Origin: an uncultured Erythrobacteraceae bacterium
GTDB lineage: Bacteria; Pseudomonadota; Alphaproteobacteria; Sphingomonadales; Sphingomonadaceae
NCBI GenBank assembly: GCA_950071875.1
Contig: CATMNW010000171.1
Coordinates: 1-5,927 of the forward strand
Length of the DNA stretch: 5,927 bases
Direction of reading: 5' to 3'
Shown piece after piece: positions 1 to 5,927 of the stretch. Every line of letters starts with the position of its first letter. Position 1 is the first letter of the stretch. The notes beneath the pieces are model-generated. The model ran no database searches. It saw only the letters and a list, made by a program, of their open reading frames with translations, and was not told where the DNA came from. Both the position numbers and the translations under genes were made by a program.

Positions 1-1946
1 TGCTTCTCGGACTGATCCTGACCGCCCTGTTCCACCGGACCGTTGCGCGACGGATCTCGAGGCTTGCCGACCGGACGGACCGTATCGCCGGTGCAGGAAA
101 TGACAGCCGCGTTGAGACCCGAGGCGACGAAATCGCGCAGCTGGAGGTGGCATTCGGCCAGATGGAAGAACGCCTTCGTCAGGCCCGTTCCCGCGAAAGC
201 CGTTCTTTCGATGCTCTCGTCGATGCGGCGAAGGGCTATGCAATGGTCCTCTATGACCGGCACGGTTCTGTGGTGAGGTCCAACGAAGGCGCAAACCTGC
301 TGTTCGGCGCCGATGCGATCGAAGGCCTCGGAAAGGAGGCTGGCTTAAGCGCGGAAGGCGTGCCGGAAAGCCAGTCCGGGGTCAGGCGGCGCAAACTCGA
401 TGACGGACAAGAAGCCTGGATCGACGAGACAATCGTCCCGCTTGTGGACGATGCGGGCGACACCTTCGGCGCGGCTTACATCGCTCACGATCTAACGAAA
501 CTGCATACGGCGCAGCGCGAGGCGGAAAACAGCCTGCTCTATCTGGAGATGGCCCAATCCAGCGCGCAGGCGGGACATTTCGCTCTCGATCCCGAAACGA
601 TGGTCGTCACCGTTTCACCCTGGCTGGAAGAGCGGCTGGGCATAGCCGGAACGTCTCTGCACCTGAGCGAGGTCCCTGCCCTTATCGATCCGGATCACAG
701 GGACCAGACCATGGCCGATATTGCACAAGCGATAGAACGCAAATCGGATTTCGCATTCGAGACCGTAGCCATCGGATCCGACGGAAAACCGTTTCCCGCC
801 ATGCTGCGCGGTGCGACCGTTTATGATGAGACCAGCGATGCGGAGCAGCCCAGGCTAGTCGGATATTACGGCATTCTGCAGGACGTATCGGATCAAAAGG
901 CGAATGCGGAAGCGCTCTTGCAGGCCCTCGATGAGGCCAAGGCAGAGGCCCGAGCACGCAGCGATCTCCTGGCGGTCATCTCGCATGAAGTTCGCACCCC
1001 GATTTCCGGAATTCTAGGCTTGATCGACCAGATCCGGCGCGAACGTTCCGATACAGAGCGCAGCCGCGCGCTATCGCTCATCGAAGATTCCTCAAACGTC
1101 CTGCTGGAAACGCTTGATGCGACCCTGAACCGGACCAAGAATGAACAGGACCGCCTCGAGGAGAAGGCGGAAGAGTTCACCCCCTCTACGCTGGTCGAAC
1201 GCGCAGCAGACCTTTTTCGGCCACTGGCCCGTCGCAAGGGATTGTCGATCGACATCGACATCGAGACCGCATCGCGAGAAGCTGTTCTCGGCAGACCGGG
1301 GCGGATCCAGCAGATCCTTGCGAACTTCCTGTCGAATGCGATCAAGTTCACTTCCACAGGCCGGATTGCCCTTGCGTGTGCGCCCGCCGTTGACCAAACC
1401 GATATCTGGACCTTCTCCGTTACCGACACCGGTGCCGGTATCAGCCCGGAACGGATGAAAACCATATTCGAACCTTTCGCGGGCACATCGCCCGACACGC
1501 TTGGGCGCAATTCCGGTAGTGGATTGGGCCTTTCGATAACCCGGCAATTGGCAACCGAACTGGGCGGACATGTCCGGGCCGAAGCGGCAGAAGGCAAAGG
1601 GACGAGGATGATCCTTGAGGTCCCTCTCGACTCGGCCCTATCGAAGGACGAACCGATTTCGAAGCGTGGCACGATCTTCATCGACCTTAAGCAGGCGTCC
1701 CTTGGCGTTCGGGCCGAGGCGATCGCCGAAAGCTGCGGTTTTGCAGTATGCAATGAACTACAGGCCGAGGAGGCGGACATTGCCGTGAGCGACGATCGGA
1801 ATCTCTTGGCCGCACATCAGGCCGAATTGCGTATTCTGGTGGGCGATCAGACCTCCCACCCGCCCGAAGAGGGGTATGTCGTCATTGCCCCCGGTGAACT
1901 GGCAACCCGGCTTGCCGGTATCCTGCAGGGGGACGACAATGTCTGA
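1..1946 (+). CDS. Membrane sensor histidine kinase (TM-HAMP-PAS-PAS-HisKA-HATPase), 5' end cut by window
   Basis: The reading frame (first full codon at base 3) is open to the left edge, so the start lies outside; 647 residues are visible. Numbering from base 3: residues 1-10 (LLGLILTALF) are the end of a transmembrane helix. About 11-60 look like HAMP, with the typical start TVARRISRLADRTDRIAGA and the later DEIAQLEVAF. About 69-166 and 178-299 look like two PAS folds, the second ending in GYYGILQDVSD. HisKA follows, with an intact H-box SHEVRTP and phospho-acceptor His328 (bases 984-986). The HATPase domain has its N box (ANFLSNAIKF, Asn445), G1 (DTGAGI, Asp475), F (FEPF) and G2 (GSGLGLSI) motifs, so it should be an active kinase autophosphorylating at the inner membrane. 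The last ~90 residues look like a decayed receiver. A GTG at 147 could be mistaken for the start but lies inside HAMP. The gene is coupled to the next by an 8-bp overlap. Its ligand is unknown. Confidence 0.93.
   Translation, partial: LLGLILTALFHRTVARRISRLADRTDRIAGAGNDSRVETRGDEIAQLEVAFGQMEERLRQARSRESRSFDALVDAAKGYAMVLYDRHGSVVRSNEGANLLFGADAIEGLGKEAGLSAEGVPESQSGVRRRKLDDGQEAWIDETIVPLVDDAGDTFGAAYIAHDLTKLHTAQREAENSLLYLEMAQSSAQAGHFALDPETMVVTVSPWLEERLGIAGTSLHLSEVPALIDPDHRDQTMADIAQAIERKSDFAFETVAIGSDGKPFPAMLRGATVYDETSDAEQPRLVGYYGILQDVSDQKANAEALLQALDEAKAEARARSDLLAVISHEVRTPISGILGLIDQIRRERSDTERSRALSLIEDSSNVLLETLDATLNRTKNEQDRLEEKAEEFTPSTLVERAADLFRPLARRKGLSIDIDIETASREAVLGRPGRIQQILANFLSNAIKFTSTGRIALACAPAVDQTDIWTFSVTDTGAGISPERMKTIFEPFAGTSPDTLGRNSGSGLGLSITRQLATELGGHVRAEAAEGKGTRMILEVPLDSALSKDEPISKRGTIFIDLKQASLGVRAEAIAESCGFAVCNELQAEEADIAVSDDRNLLAAHQAELRILVGDQTSHPPEEGYVVIAPGELATRLAGILQGDDNV
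1927..1933 (+). promoter_or_regulatory. Ribosome binding site fixing the start of the second signalling gene
   Basis: AGGGGGA lies 5 bases before the ATG at 1939, inside the end of the upstream kinase gene. It supports 1939 as the start. The in-frame ATG at 1876 would add 21 residues (MSSLPPVNWQPG...) that look like out-of-frame reading of the kinase C-terminus. That ATG has a purine run only 1-2 bases away, too close for good initiation. The ATGTCTGA overlap of start and stop is typical of translational coupling. Confidence 0.75.
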
Positions 1947-3597
1947 CTTGAAGGACCTGTCAGCTGAAGAACAGGCCGAGATCCTGGCCGCCCGACTGGA
2001 GCGCAGTGAGCGGGCGTTACGCAGCGCGGAAACCGCTCTGGAAAAGCGCATGAAGGAGCTTTTCCAGGCGAACAAGGACCTGAGCCTGCGGGAAAAGGAA
2101 CTCGCGCAGAAGCTCGAAATCGAAAGCTCCCTTCTCCTGGGTGCGCTATCAACCGCGCAGATGGCGACAGTATATGGCGAACGCGACCGGGGCTTCTCCG
2201 TTTCGGATAGCGCGGCCGCCATGCTGGGCCTGCCTGCGGGAGAAGAGCCGACACTGGAAACCCTGCTCGCCGCCCTGCATCCCCTCGATCGCGACCGGAT
2301 ATTGCGCGAAGGCATGGAGTTTTTCCAGGTCAGGAAAGCCGGGGTCGCGCATCGTTACATTCACCGCATCATTCGCCAGGACAGCGGTGAAACGCGCTGG
2401 ATGGACTGGTCCATAAAGCGCGAAACAAGTTCCGATGGTCGGCCGGGTTATCTTCTGGGAACCGTGCGAGATGTAACGGAAGAGCGCCGCAACGAACGGC
2501 AGGTTCGCGCCCTCCAGTTACGGGCCGAACGCCGCCTCGCCGAGCTTTCGCGGCTGCAAGGCGAATTGTCCGAAGCGAAGCGGCGTGTCGAAGGTGCTCT
2601 TGCCGACCGGAACCGCTTCATTTCCGAAATGGCCCATGCCATTCGTACTCCGCTGGCGGCCCTTTCCGGCGCAGTGGAACTCTTGCGTCGTAACGTCGCC
2701 GGCAAGGCGGAAGAGGACCTTTCGGTCGCCCGCGCGGCATCGGAACAACTGGGCGAAGTGGCCACCAGGCTGATAGAGGAAGCCGCACAAGAAACTGTGC
2801 AGCCTGCGCAGGCAATCGAAGACAAGGATATCACCGAAAGCCTGCAGGCAGGTGCGCGTCTGCCCGAGCGACCCCGCGTACTGGTTGCCGAGGATACGGA
2901 GAGCAATCGTTACGTGATGGAACGGCTGCTGGCAGAGCTGGGATGCGAAGTTACATGCGTCGAAAACGGTGCGGCCGCGGTCGAAGCCGTGCGTCGCGAA
3001 GGGTTCGACCTGGTGCTGATGGATGTCATGATGCCAATCATGGATGGTGAACAGGCTACGCAAACGATACGCGGCCTGGCTGGTCCTGCAGCGCGTACTC
3101 CCATCATCGGCGTGACTGCCCACAGCCTGCAATCGGAGCGGGAACGCTTGCTGTCCGCAGGCATGACGGCCTGTCTCGCCAAACCGGTTCGCAAGGACGC
3201 TCTGGAAACCGCAATCCAGACAGCACTTATCTCCGGTCGCGATGTCGGTCAGGATAGCGCGCGTTTCGATCACGAACTGTTCCGGCGCGCGTTCCTCGAT
3301 CTGCCGCAGGCCTATCGCGAACGCATGCGCGAAGCGGCCAAGACAGACATATCGAAATACGCTGCCGATGTTCTGGCAGCCGTCGATGAAGATGACGACG
3401 ATGCTCTTTCCAAGGCCTCCCACTCCCTCGTCGGCGTGTCACTGAATGTAGGAGCGATCGGCATAGTCGAAGAGCTTGCGAAATACCGGGAAGAACGGCC
3501 CGCAGGAGGCGCTTCGATCGAGGCTTTCCGCAAGGCCGTCGCGTCCTGCCTGCTGGCCGTGGATGATCTGTATTCGGCGATGGTAGAGGGGGCTTAG
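1939..3597 (+). CDS. PAS / HisKA-like / receiver / HPt phosphorelay protein without an ATPase domain
   Basis: 552 residues from the ATG at 1939, apparently cytoplasmic: no signal peptide or membrane segment is seen. Residues 8-62 form a charged coiled coil. About 65-182 resemble a PAS_3 fold ending GTVRDVTEER. A second coiled coil (183-222) leads into a HisKA-like helix pair with FISEMAHAIRTPLAALSG; His233 is kept, but the usual acidic residue after it is Ala234. The HATPase domain expected next is absent: only about 25 residues separate the helix pair from the receiver. The receiver (about 311-430) is complete: acidic Glu318/Asp319, phospho-acceptor Asp362 (LVLMDVMMP), Thr393, Lys415 (AKP). 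The C-terminal HPt domain (about 440-545) has His495 in SHSLVGVSLNVGA, with Val498 where the family usually has Lys. It should accept phosphate from a partner kinase, most simply the upstream gene product, and pass it Asp362 to His495 to an unlinked regulator. That flow is inference; the domains are clear from sequence. Confidence 0.92.
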   Translation: MSDLKDLSAEEQAEILAARLERSERALRSAETALEKRMKELFQANKDLSLREKELAQKLEIESSLLLGALSTAQMATVYGERDRGFSVSDSAAAMLGLPAGEEPTLETLLAALHPLDRDRILREGMEFFQVRKAGVAHRYIHRIIRQDSGETRWMDWSIKRETSSDGRPGYLLGTVRDVTEERRNERQVRALQLRAERRLAELSRLQGELSEAKRRVEGALADRNRFISEMAHAIRTPLAALSGAVELLRRNVAGKAEEDLSVARAASEQLGEVATRLIEEAAQETVQPAQAIEDKDITESLQAGARLPERPRVLVAEDTESNRYVMERLLAELGCEVTCVENGAAAVEAVRREGFDLVLMDVMMPIMDGEQATQTIRGLAGPAARTPIIGVTAHSLQSERERLLSAGMTACLAKPVRKDALETAIQTALISGRDVGQDSARFDHELFRRAFLDLPQAYRERMREAAKTDISKYAADVLAAVDEDDDDALSKASHSLVGVSLNVGAIGIVEELAKYREERPAGGASIEAFRKAVASCLLAVDDLYSAMVEGA

Positions 3598-3606
3598 TAA
3601 GCCCCC
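3588..3606. terminator. Perfect 19-bp palindrome over two convergent stop codons, candidate bidirectional terminator
   Basis: GGGGGCTTAGTAAGCCCCC is a perfect 9+1+9 inverted repeat centred on G3597. As RNA it folds from either strand into an 8-bp GC-rich stem with a 3-base loop. It contains the TAG of the relay gene (3595-3597) and the TAA of the convergent glycosyltransferase gene (3594-3596 on the minus strand). Neither strand has a T-run after the stem, so it is not a textbook intrinsic terminator. It could still slow polymerase or protect 3' ends where two transcripts collide. No other terminator-like structure was noticed between these genes. Confidence 0.5.
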
Positions 3607-5027
3607 CGACCTCCGATCACTGCCGGCACGGTCCGCGCAATCAACCTCATATCGGTCATCAGACTTTGGCGGCGCAGATATGCACGGTCCATGATCGCCT
3701 GCCGGTGAAAAGGAATTTCTGCGCGCCCCTTCACCTGCCAGGTGCAGGTTATGCCCGGTTTGCCCGCAAGCCTTTCCCATTGGCGCCCATCGTATTGCGC
3801 GACTTCGCCGGGAAGCGCCGGCCTCGGGCCGACGATCGACATCGAACCACCCAAGACGTTGAACAATTGCGGAAGCTCGTCGATCGAGAGGCGGCGTATC
3901 ACCTTCCCCACCCCCGTAATGCGCGGATCATCCTGCATCTTGAAACAGGTGCCGGCCCTGTCCGAACGGGATAGCAGCGCTTCACGTCGTTCTTCCGCAT
4001 CGGTGTACATCGAACGGAACTTGATCATCGAAAAGGTTCGACCATTCGCCCCGATACGTTTCTGGCGGAAGAAGACCGGGCCGCGATCTTCCAGCATGAT
4101 GGCCAGCGCCGTACCCAAGAAAAGCGGCAGTAATACTGCCAGCGCAATCAAAGCTGTCATGATATCGAATGTACGCTTTGCGATACGGCTTGCGAATTGC
4201 TCCATGCCGTTGATGCGCGCCGCTTCCAGCGCGGCATAGGCAAGGAAGATCGCATTGCCGACGAGATACCGGTTGGCCATGCGCCGCGGCTCCATGGCCA
4301 GGCGCCAGGCCCATTCGCAGCGCATAGCCCGGATCGGTGCGGGTGCCCGCGGGATGCGGCCAGAATAATAATCGAACAATCCGCCCACGCCCAGCACCAC
4401 CGGCGCATCCAGACGGTGCCGGTTGCGCGCGATCCATTCTTCCTGGAGCGGCACCCCGAAACCTACTAACAGGATAGCGGCGCCCGACCGGTTGATCCGC
4501 TCGATAAGGGCGTCTTCCTCAATCTTGTCGAAATATCCGTCCTGCGTCCCGCGCATGCGAAGCGAAGGGAATTGCCCACATGCCCAAGACGCGGCCGCCT
4601 CGGCTACGCCTAGCATCCCGCCGAGCAGGAACAGGCCGGCTCCTTCAGTGGCAGCATGTTTGCAGATCAGGGGGAATAGATCGGTACCGTTAAGGTTTTC
4701 AGGCTTCTCGGCCCCGGCCATTTTTGCCGCAATTTCAACCCCGATACCGTCGGGCAGCAGAAGGTCGCTTTGTTCCAGTGCTGCGCGATAGGAGCTGCTC
4801 TTTCGGGCTACGTTCACACAGTGCGCATTGATGAAATTGACCGTCGTCTTGCGACCATGAACCGCGCTCGTGACGATGTGCGATGCAGCCAGTTCAGGCG
4901 AGGTGCTCGACAGCTGGAGACCGAACAGATCGATTGTGGTGAAGGATCCCTCGCGATCGTTCGTGAACAAGGGCAAGTCGATCGGGTAAGCAGCGGTGCG
5001 AAGCGCAGTTTCGGGAATATGTTTCAT
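3594..5027 (-). CDS. Fusion of GT26 (WecG/TagA/CpsF) glycosyltransferase and monotopic phosphoglycosyltransferase
   Basis: 477 residues. The start is set by GGAGGA (plus 5036-5041), 8 bases before the ATG. Residues ~32-255 are a GT26 glycosyltransferase: NFINAHCVNVA, the LLPDGIGV motif with likely catalytic Asp93, LLVGFGVPLQEEWI, GVGGLFDYYSGRIPRAP, and the basic CEWAWRLAMEPRRMANRY segment like the membrane-contacting tail of TagA. Residues ~282-477 are a bacterial sugar transferase (PglC/WbaP catalytic-domain type): KRTFDIM, a hydrophobic re-entrant helix with Pro301, GPVFFRQKRIGANG, MIKFRSM, the catalytic Asp383-Glu384 pair in LSIDELPQLFN, SIVGPRP, KPGITCTWQVKGR, and the family-typical GAY end. 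The C-terminal half would move a sugar-1-phosphate onto undecaprenyl phosphate at the inner face of the inner membrane. The N-terminal half would add the next sugar. Sugars cannot be told from sequence. Neither half looks decayed. A sigma-54 promoter precedes it, and a flippase gene diverges from it, which fits exopolysaccharide assembly. Confidence 0.93.
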   Translation of the reverse strand: MKHIPETALRTAAYPIDLPLFTNDREGSFTTIDLFGLQLSSTSPELAASHIVTSAVHGRKTTVNFINAHCVNVARKSSSYRAALEQSDLLLPDGIGVEIAAKMAGAEKPENLNGTDLFPLICKHAATEGAGLFLLGGMLGVAEAAASWACGQFPSLRMRGTQDGYFDKIEEDALIERINRSGAAILLVGFGVPLQEEWIARNRHRLDAPVVLGVGGLFDYYSGRIPRAPAPIRAMRCEWAWRLAMEPRRMANRYLVGNAIFLAYAALEAARINGMEQFASRIAKRTFDIMTALIALAVLLPLFLGTALAIMLEDRGPVFFRQKRIGANGRTFSMIKFRSMYTDAEERREALLSRSDRAGTCFKMQDDPRITGVGKVIRRLSIDELPQLFNVLGGSMSIVGPRPALPGEVAQYDGRQWERLAGKPGITCTWQVKGRAEIPFHRQAIMDRAYLRRQSLMTDMRLIARTVPAVIGGRGAY

Positions 5028-5064
5028 TGGGGCGGTCCTCCGGTTGGGATTCCCACCAGGAAGG

Positions 5065-5080
5065 GCAAACGCCGTGCCAA
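5065..5080 (-). promoter_or_regulatory. Sigma-54 (-24/-12) promoter for the glycosyltransferase fusion gene
   Basis: On the minus strand, TTGGCACGGCGTTTGC fits the sigma-54 consensus YTGGCACGRNNNTTGCW at all positions seen here; only the final W, just outside this span, is C. The invariant GG and GC pairs are separated by the required 10 bases. The expected transcript start is near 5053. That leaves a leader of about 26 nt carrying the GGAGGA ribosome site. The promoter needs an ATP-dependent activator bound upstream. Confidence 0.8.
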
Positions 5081-5086
5081 GCTGAC

Positions 5087-5099
5087 CAAGCTATTGATT
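5087..5099 (-). promoter_or_regulatory. Candidate IHF binding site
   Basis: The minus strand reads AATCAATAGCTTG, a full match to the IHF consensus WATCAANNNNTTR. It lies just upstream of the leftward sigma-54 promoter, between it and the inverted repeat at 5180-5212. That is where IHF normally bends DNA so an enhancer-bound activator can reach sigma-54 polymerase. The consensus is short and degenerate, so position is the stronger argument. Confidence 0.5.
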
Positions 5100-5179
5100 T
5101 AACATCGTTACGTTCAGCGCCACACTGCCACCAAGTGAGCGGCGATCTAGCGGATTCGCATAATGCAAGAGCAATATGA

Positions 5180-5212
5180 CGCAGTTTGCGGCACTCGCTG
5201 CGGCAAGCTGCG
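5180..5212. promoter_or_regulatory. Long inverted repeat, candidate upstream activator (enhancer) site shared by both promoters
   Basis: Arms CGCAGTTTGCGGCA (5180-5193) and TGCGGCAAGCTGCG (5199-5212) match as inverted repeats at 12 of 14 positions, with the 5-base centre CTCGC. The heptamer TGCGGCA also occurs as a direct repeat at 5187 and 5199. The centre (5196) lies about 96 bp upstream of the predicted rightward transcript start and about 143 bp upstream of the leftward one, typical distances for dimeric NtrC-type activator sites. No activator gene is in the window, so the bound protein is unknown. Confidence 0.5.
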
Positions 5213-5264
5213 AAATGCGCGATAGCCAGCGCCAATAATCCGCGGAATCACGCGTTTCATCGTT

Positions 5265-5281
5265 TTGGCACGGTCCTTGAA
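5265..5281 (+). promoter_or_regulatory. Sigma-54 (-24/-12) promoter for the flippase gene
   Basis: TTGGCACGGTCCTTGAA fits YTGGCACGRNNNTTGCW at every position except the C of the -12 GC pair, which is A. The -24 element is perfect and the spacing is correct. The predicted start is near 5292, giving a leader of about 20 nt before the ATG at 5313. The -12 deviation may lower strength or make the site more activator-dependent. No convincing sigma-70 promoter was seen nearby. Confidence 0.65.
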
Positions 5282-5312
5282 ACGTCCTTGGCGAACGCAA
5301 TCCGAGGACCCG

Positions 5313-5927
5313 ATGACTGCACTTCGCGATCATATTTCTGCTATTCAGGCTGCACCGCTGGTGCGCGGCCTGGTGGCATTCGGTTCGGCCGAAGCGGCGA
5401 CGCGGATTGTCCGTCTCGGAGCGCTGCTGATCGTGGCGCGCCGCGTCACTCCCGAGATTTTCGGTGCCGCAGCCCTGGCCCTTAGCATATTCGAGCTTGT
5501 GCGGGTTCTGGCCAATGTCGGCATCGGTCAGCGCCTGATTCTCGCCAAAGCGGACGAACTGCCTTCCCTGTGCCGGACGGCGCATGGCCTGTTCTGGATC
5601 ACCTGCCTTGGTGTTGCGGCAATCCAGCTCTTTGTCGCAGCAGTCCTGTATGCCGTATTCGGGCTGGGCGAGGCAGCAGCGATGCTGGCAGTGCTCTCGC
5701 TTGTCTATTTCGCAATGCCACCGGGCCTCGTCCAGATCTTCCTGGCCATGCGCGATAACCGCATGGCGCGCGTGGCGCGCATTACCGCGACACAGAACAT
5801 GGCCGACAGCCTGCTGACAGTGGCGCTCGTGATCTTGCTACCCGGCGCTTGGGCGATCGTCCTGCCGAAGCTTCTCGCTGCCCCGGTCTGGACCGTATTG
5901 GCCCGGAACAGCTCGTCCTGGCGGCTC
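5313..5927 (+). CDS. Wzx-type polysaccharide flippase (MOP superfamily), 3' end cut by window
   Basis: This frame has no stop before the right edge; 205 residues are visible. GAGGA at 5304-5308 precedes the ATG by 4 bases. The start region fits the polysaccharide flippase family: a first membrane helix (RIVRLGALLIVARRV), then TPEIFGAAALALSIFELV, resembling the family's usual RLLTPEDFG-like turn, then VLANVGIGQRLI. More hydrophobic helices follow at about 93-118, 122-145 and 164-190. The visible part is roughly the first 40% of a 450-500-residue transporter. Such proteins flip undecaprenyl-linked repeat units across the inner membrane to the periplasm for polymerisation. Here it would act downstream of the divergent initiating fusion enzyme and share its regulatory region. 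MurJ or an unrelated MATE exporter is less likely, given the motif fit and the neighbour. Confidence 0.85.
   Translation, partial: MTALRDHISAIQAAPLVRGLVAFGSAEAATRIVRLGALLIVARRVTPEIFGAAALALSIFELVRVLANVGIGQRLILAKADELPSLCRTAHGLFWITCLGVAAIQLFVAAVLYAVFGLGEAAAMLAVLSLVYFAMPPGLVQIFLAMRDNRMARVARITATQNMADSLLTVALVILLPGAWAIVLPKLLAAPVWTVLARNSSSWRL

Noticed and set aside
147..149. GTG as the start of the first kinase
   Set aside because: The frame stays open to the left edge and the upstream residues form a transmembrane end and HAMP, so the true start is outside.
893..1780. Long minus-strand open frame (295 codons) opposite the kinase gene
   Set aside because: Rich in Arg, Ser and Ala with no family motifs, and opposite a clearly conserved kinase core; a shadow of GC-rich codons.
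1876..1878. Upstream ATG for the relay gene
   Set aside because: Adds 21 unconserved-looking residues inside the kinase gene, and its purine run is too close; the ATG at 1939 has a better ribosome site.
2518..3423. Minus-strand open frame (301 codons) opposite the relay gene
   Set aside because: No recognisable motifs, and the plus strand holds intact receiver and HPt signatures.
5045..5055. Small palindrome TGGGATTCCCA near the predicted leftward transcript start, containing a GANTC site
   Set aside because: Only 5+1+5 bp, and two more GANTC sites in the 285-bp gap (5153, 5245) are close to chance expectation; no basis to claim CcrM control.
5246..5258. Second IHF-like site (AATCACGCGTTTC) before the rightward promoter
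   Set aside because: Two mismatches to the conserved positions of the consensus; too weak to call.
5273..5290. Direct repeat GTCCTTG, and GGTCCT complementary to AGGACC over the flippase ribosome site
   Set aside because: The first copy is part of the promoter and would lie upstream of the predicted transcript start, so ribosome-site masking is unlikely.
5091..5585. Minus-strand open frame running through the divergent promoter region and flippase start
   Set aside because: Overlaps both promoters and a well-supported membrane protein on the other strand, and shows no motifs.

Overview
The window is GC-rich (about 60% by eye), densely packed, and free of mobile elements, RNA genes or CRISPR. 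Its codon use and its two-component and exopolysaccharide gene types suggest an alphaproteobacterium, perhaps of the Sphingomonadales/Erythrobacteraceae kind. That placement is an inference; no marker gene is present.

The left 60% holds two same-strand, translationally coupled signalling genes. The first, cut by the left edge, is a membrane sensor histidine kinase: transmembrane end, HAMP, two PAS-like domains, HisKA, HATPase, and a degenerate receiver-like tail. The second starts 8 bp before the first one stops. It encodes a soluble PAS / HisKA-like / receiver / HPt protein with no ATPase domain. Together they hold the parts of one hybrid phosphorelay kinase split over two polypeptides: kinase in the first, receiver and HPt relay modules in the second. 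No output regulator is in the window.

Convergent to them, overlapping by 4 bp at the stops, is a minus-strand fusion of a GT26 (WecG/TagA/CpsF) glycosyltransferase with a monotopic phosphoglycosyltransferase. It probably performs the first two steps of building a lipid-linked exopolysaccharide repeat unit. A perfect 19-bp palindrome covers both stop codons and may be a shared two-way transcription end.

Divergent from the fusion gene, across a 285-bp intergenic region, is the 5' part of a Wzx-type polysaccharide flippase, cut by the right edge. This intergenic region is the most striking part of the window. It has back-to-back sigma-54 (-24/-12) promoters sharing the 9-mer TTGGCACGG, one facing each gene, a long inverted repeat between them at enhancer distance from both, and a perfect IHF consensus between the enhancer candidate and the leftward promoter. 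The picture is an exopolysaccharide locus switched on in both directions by a sigma-54 activator. The adjacent split phosphorelay is a possible but unproven upstream sensor.
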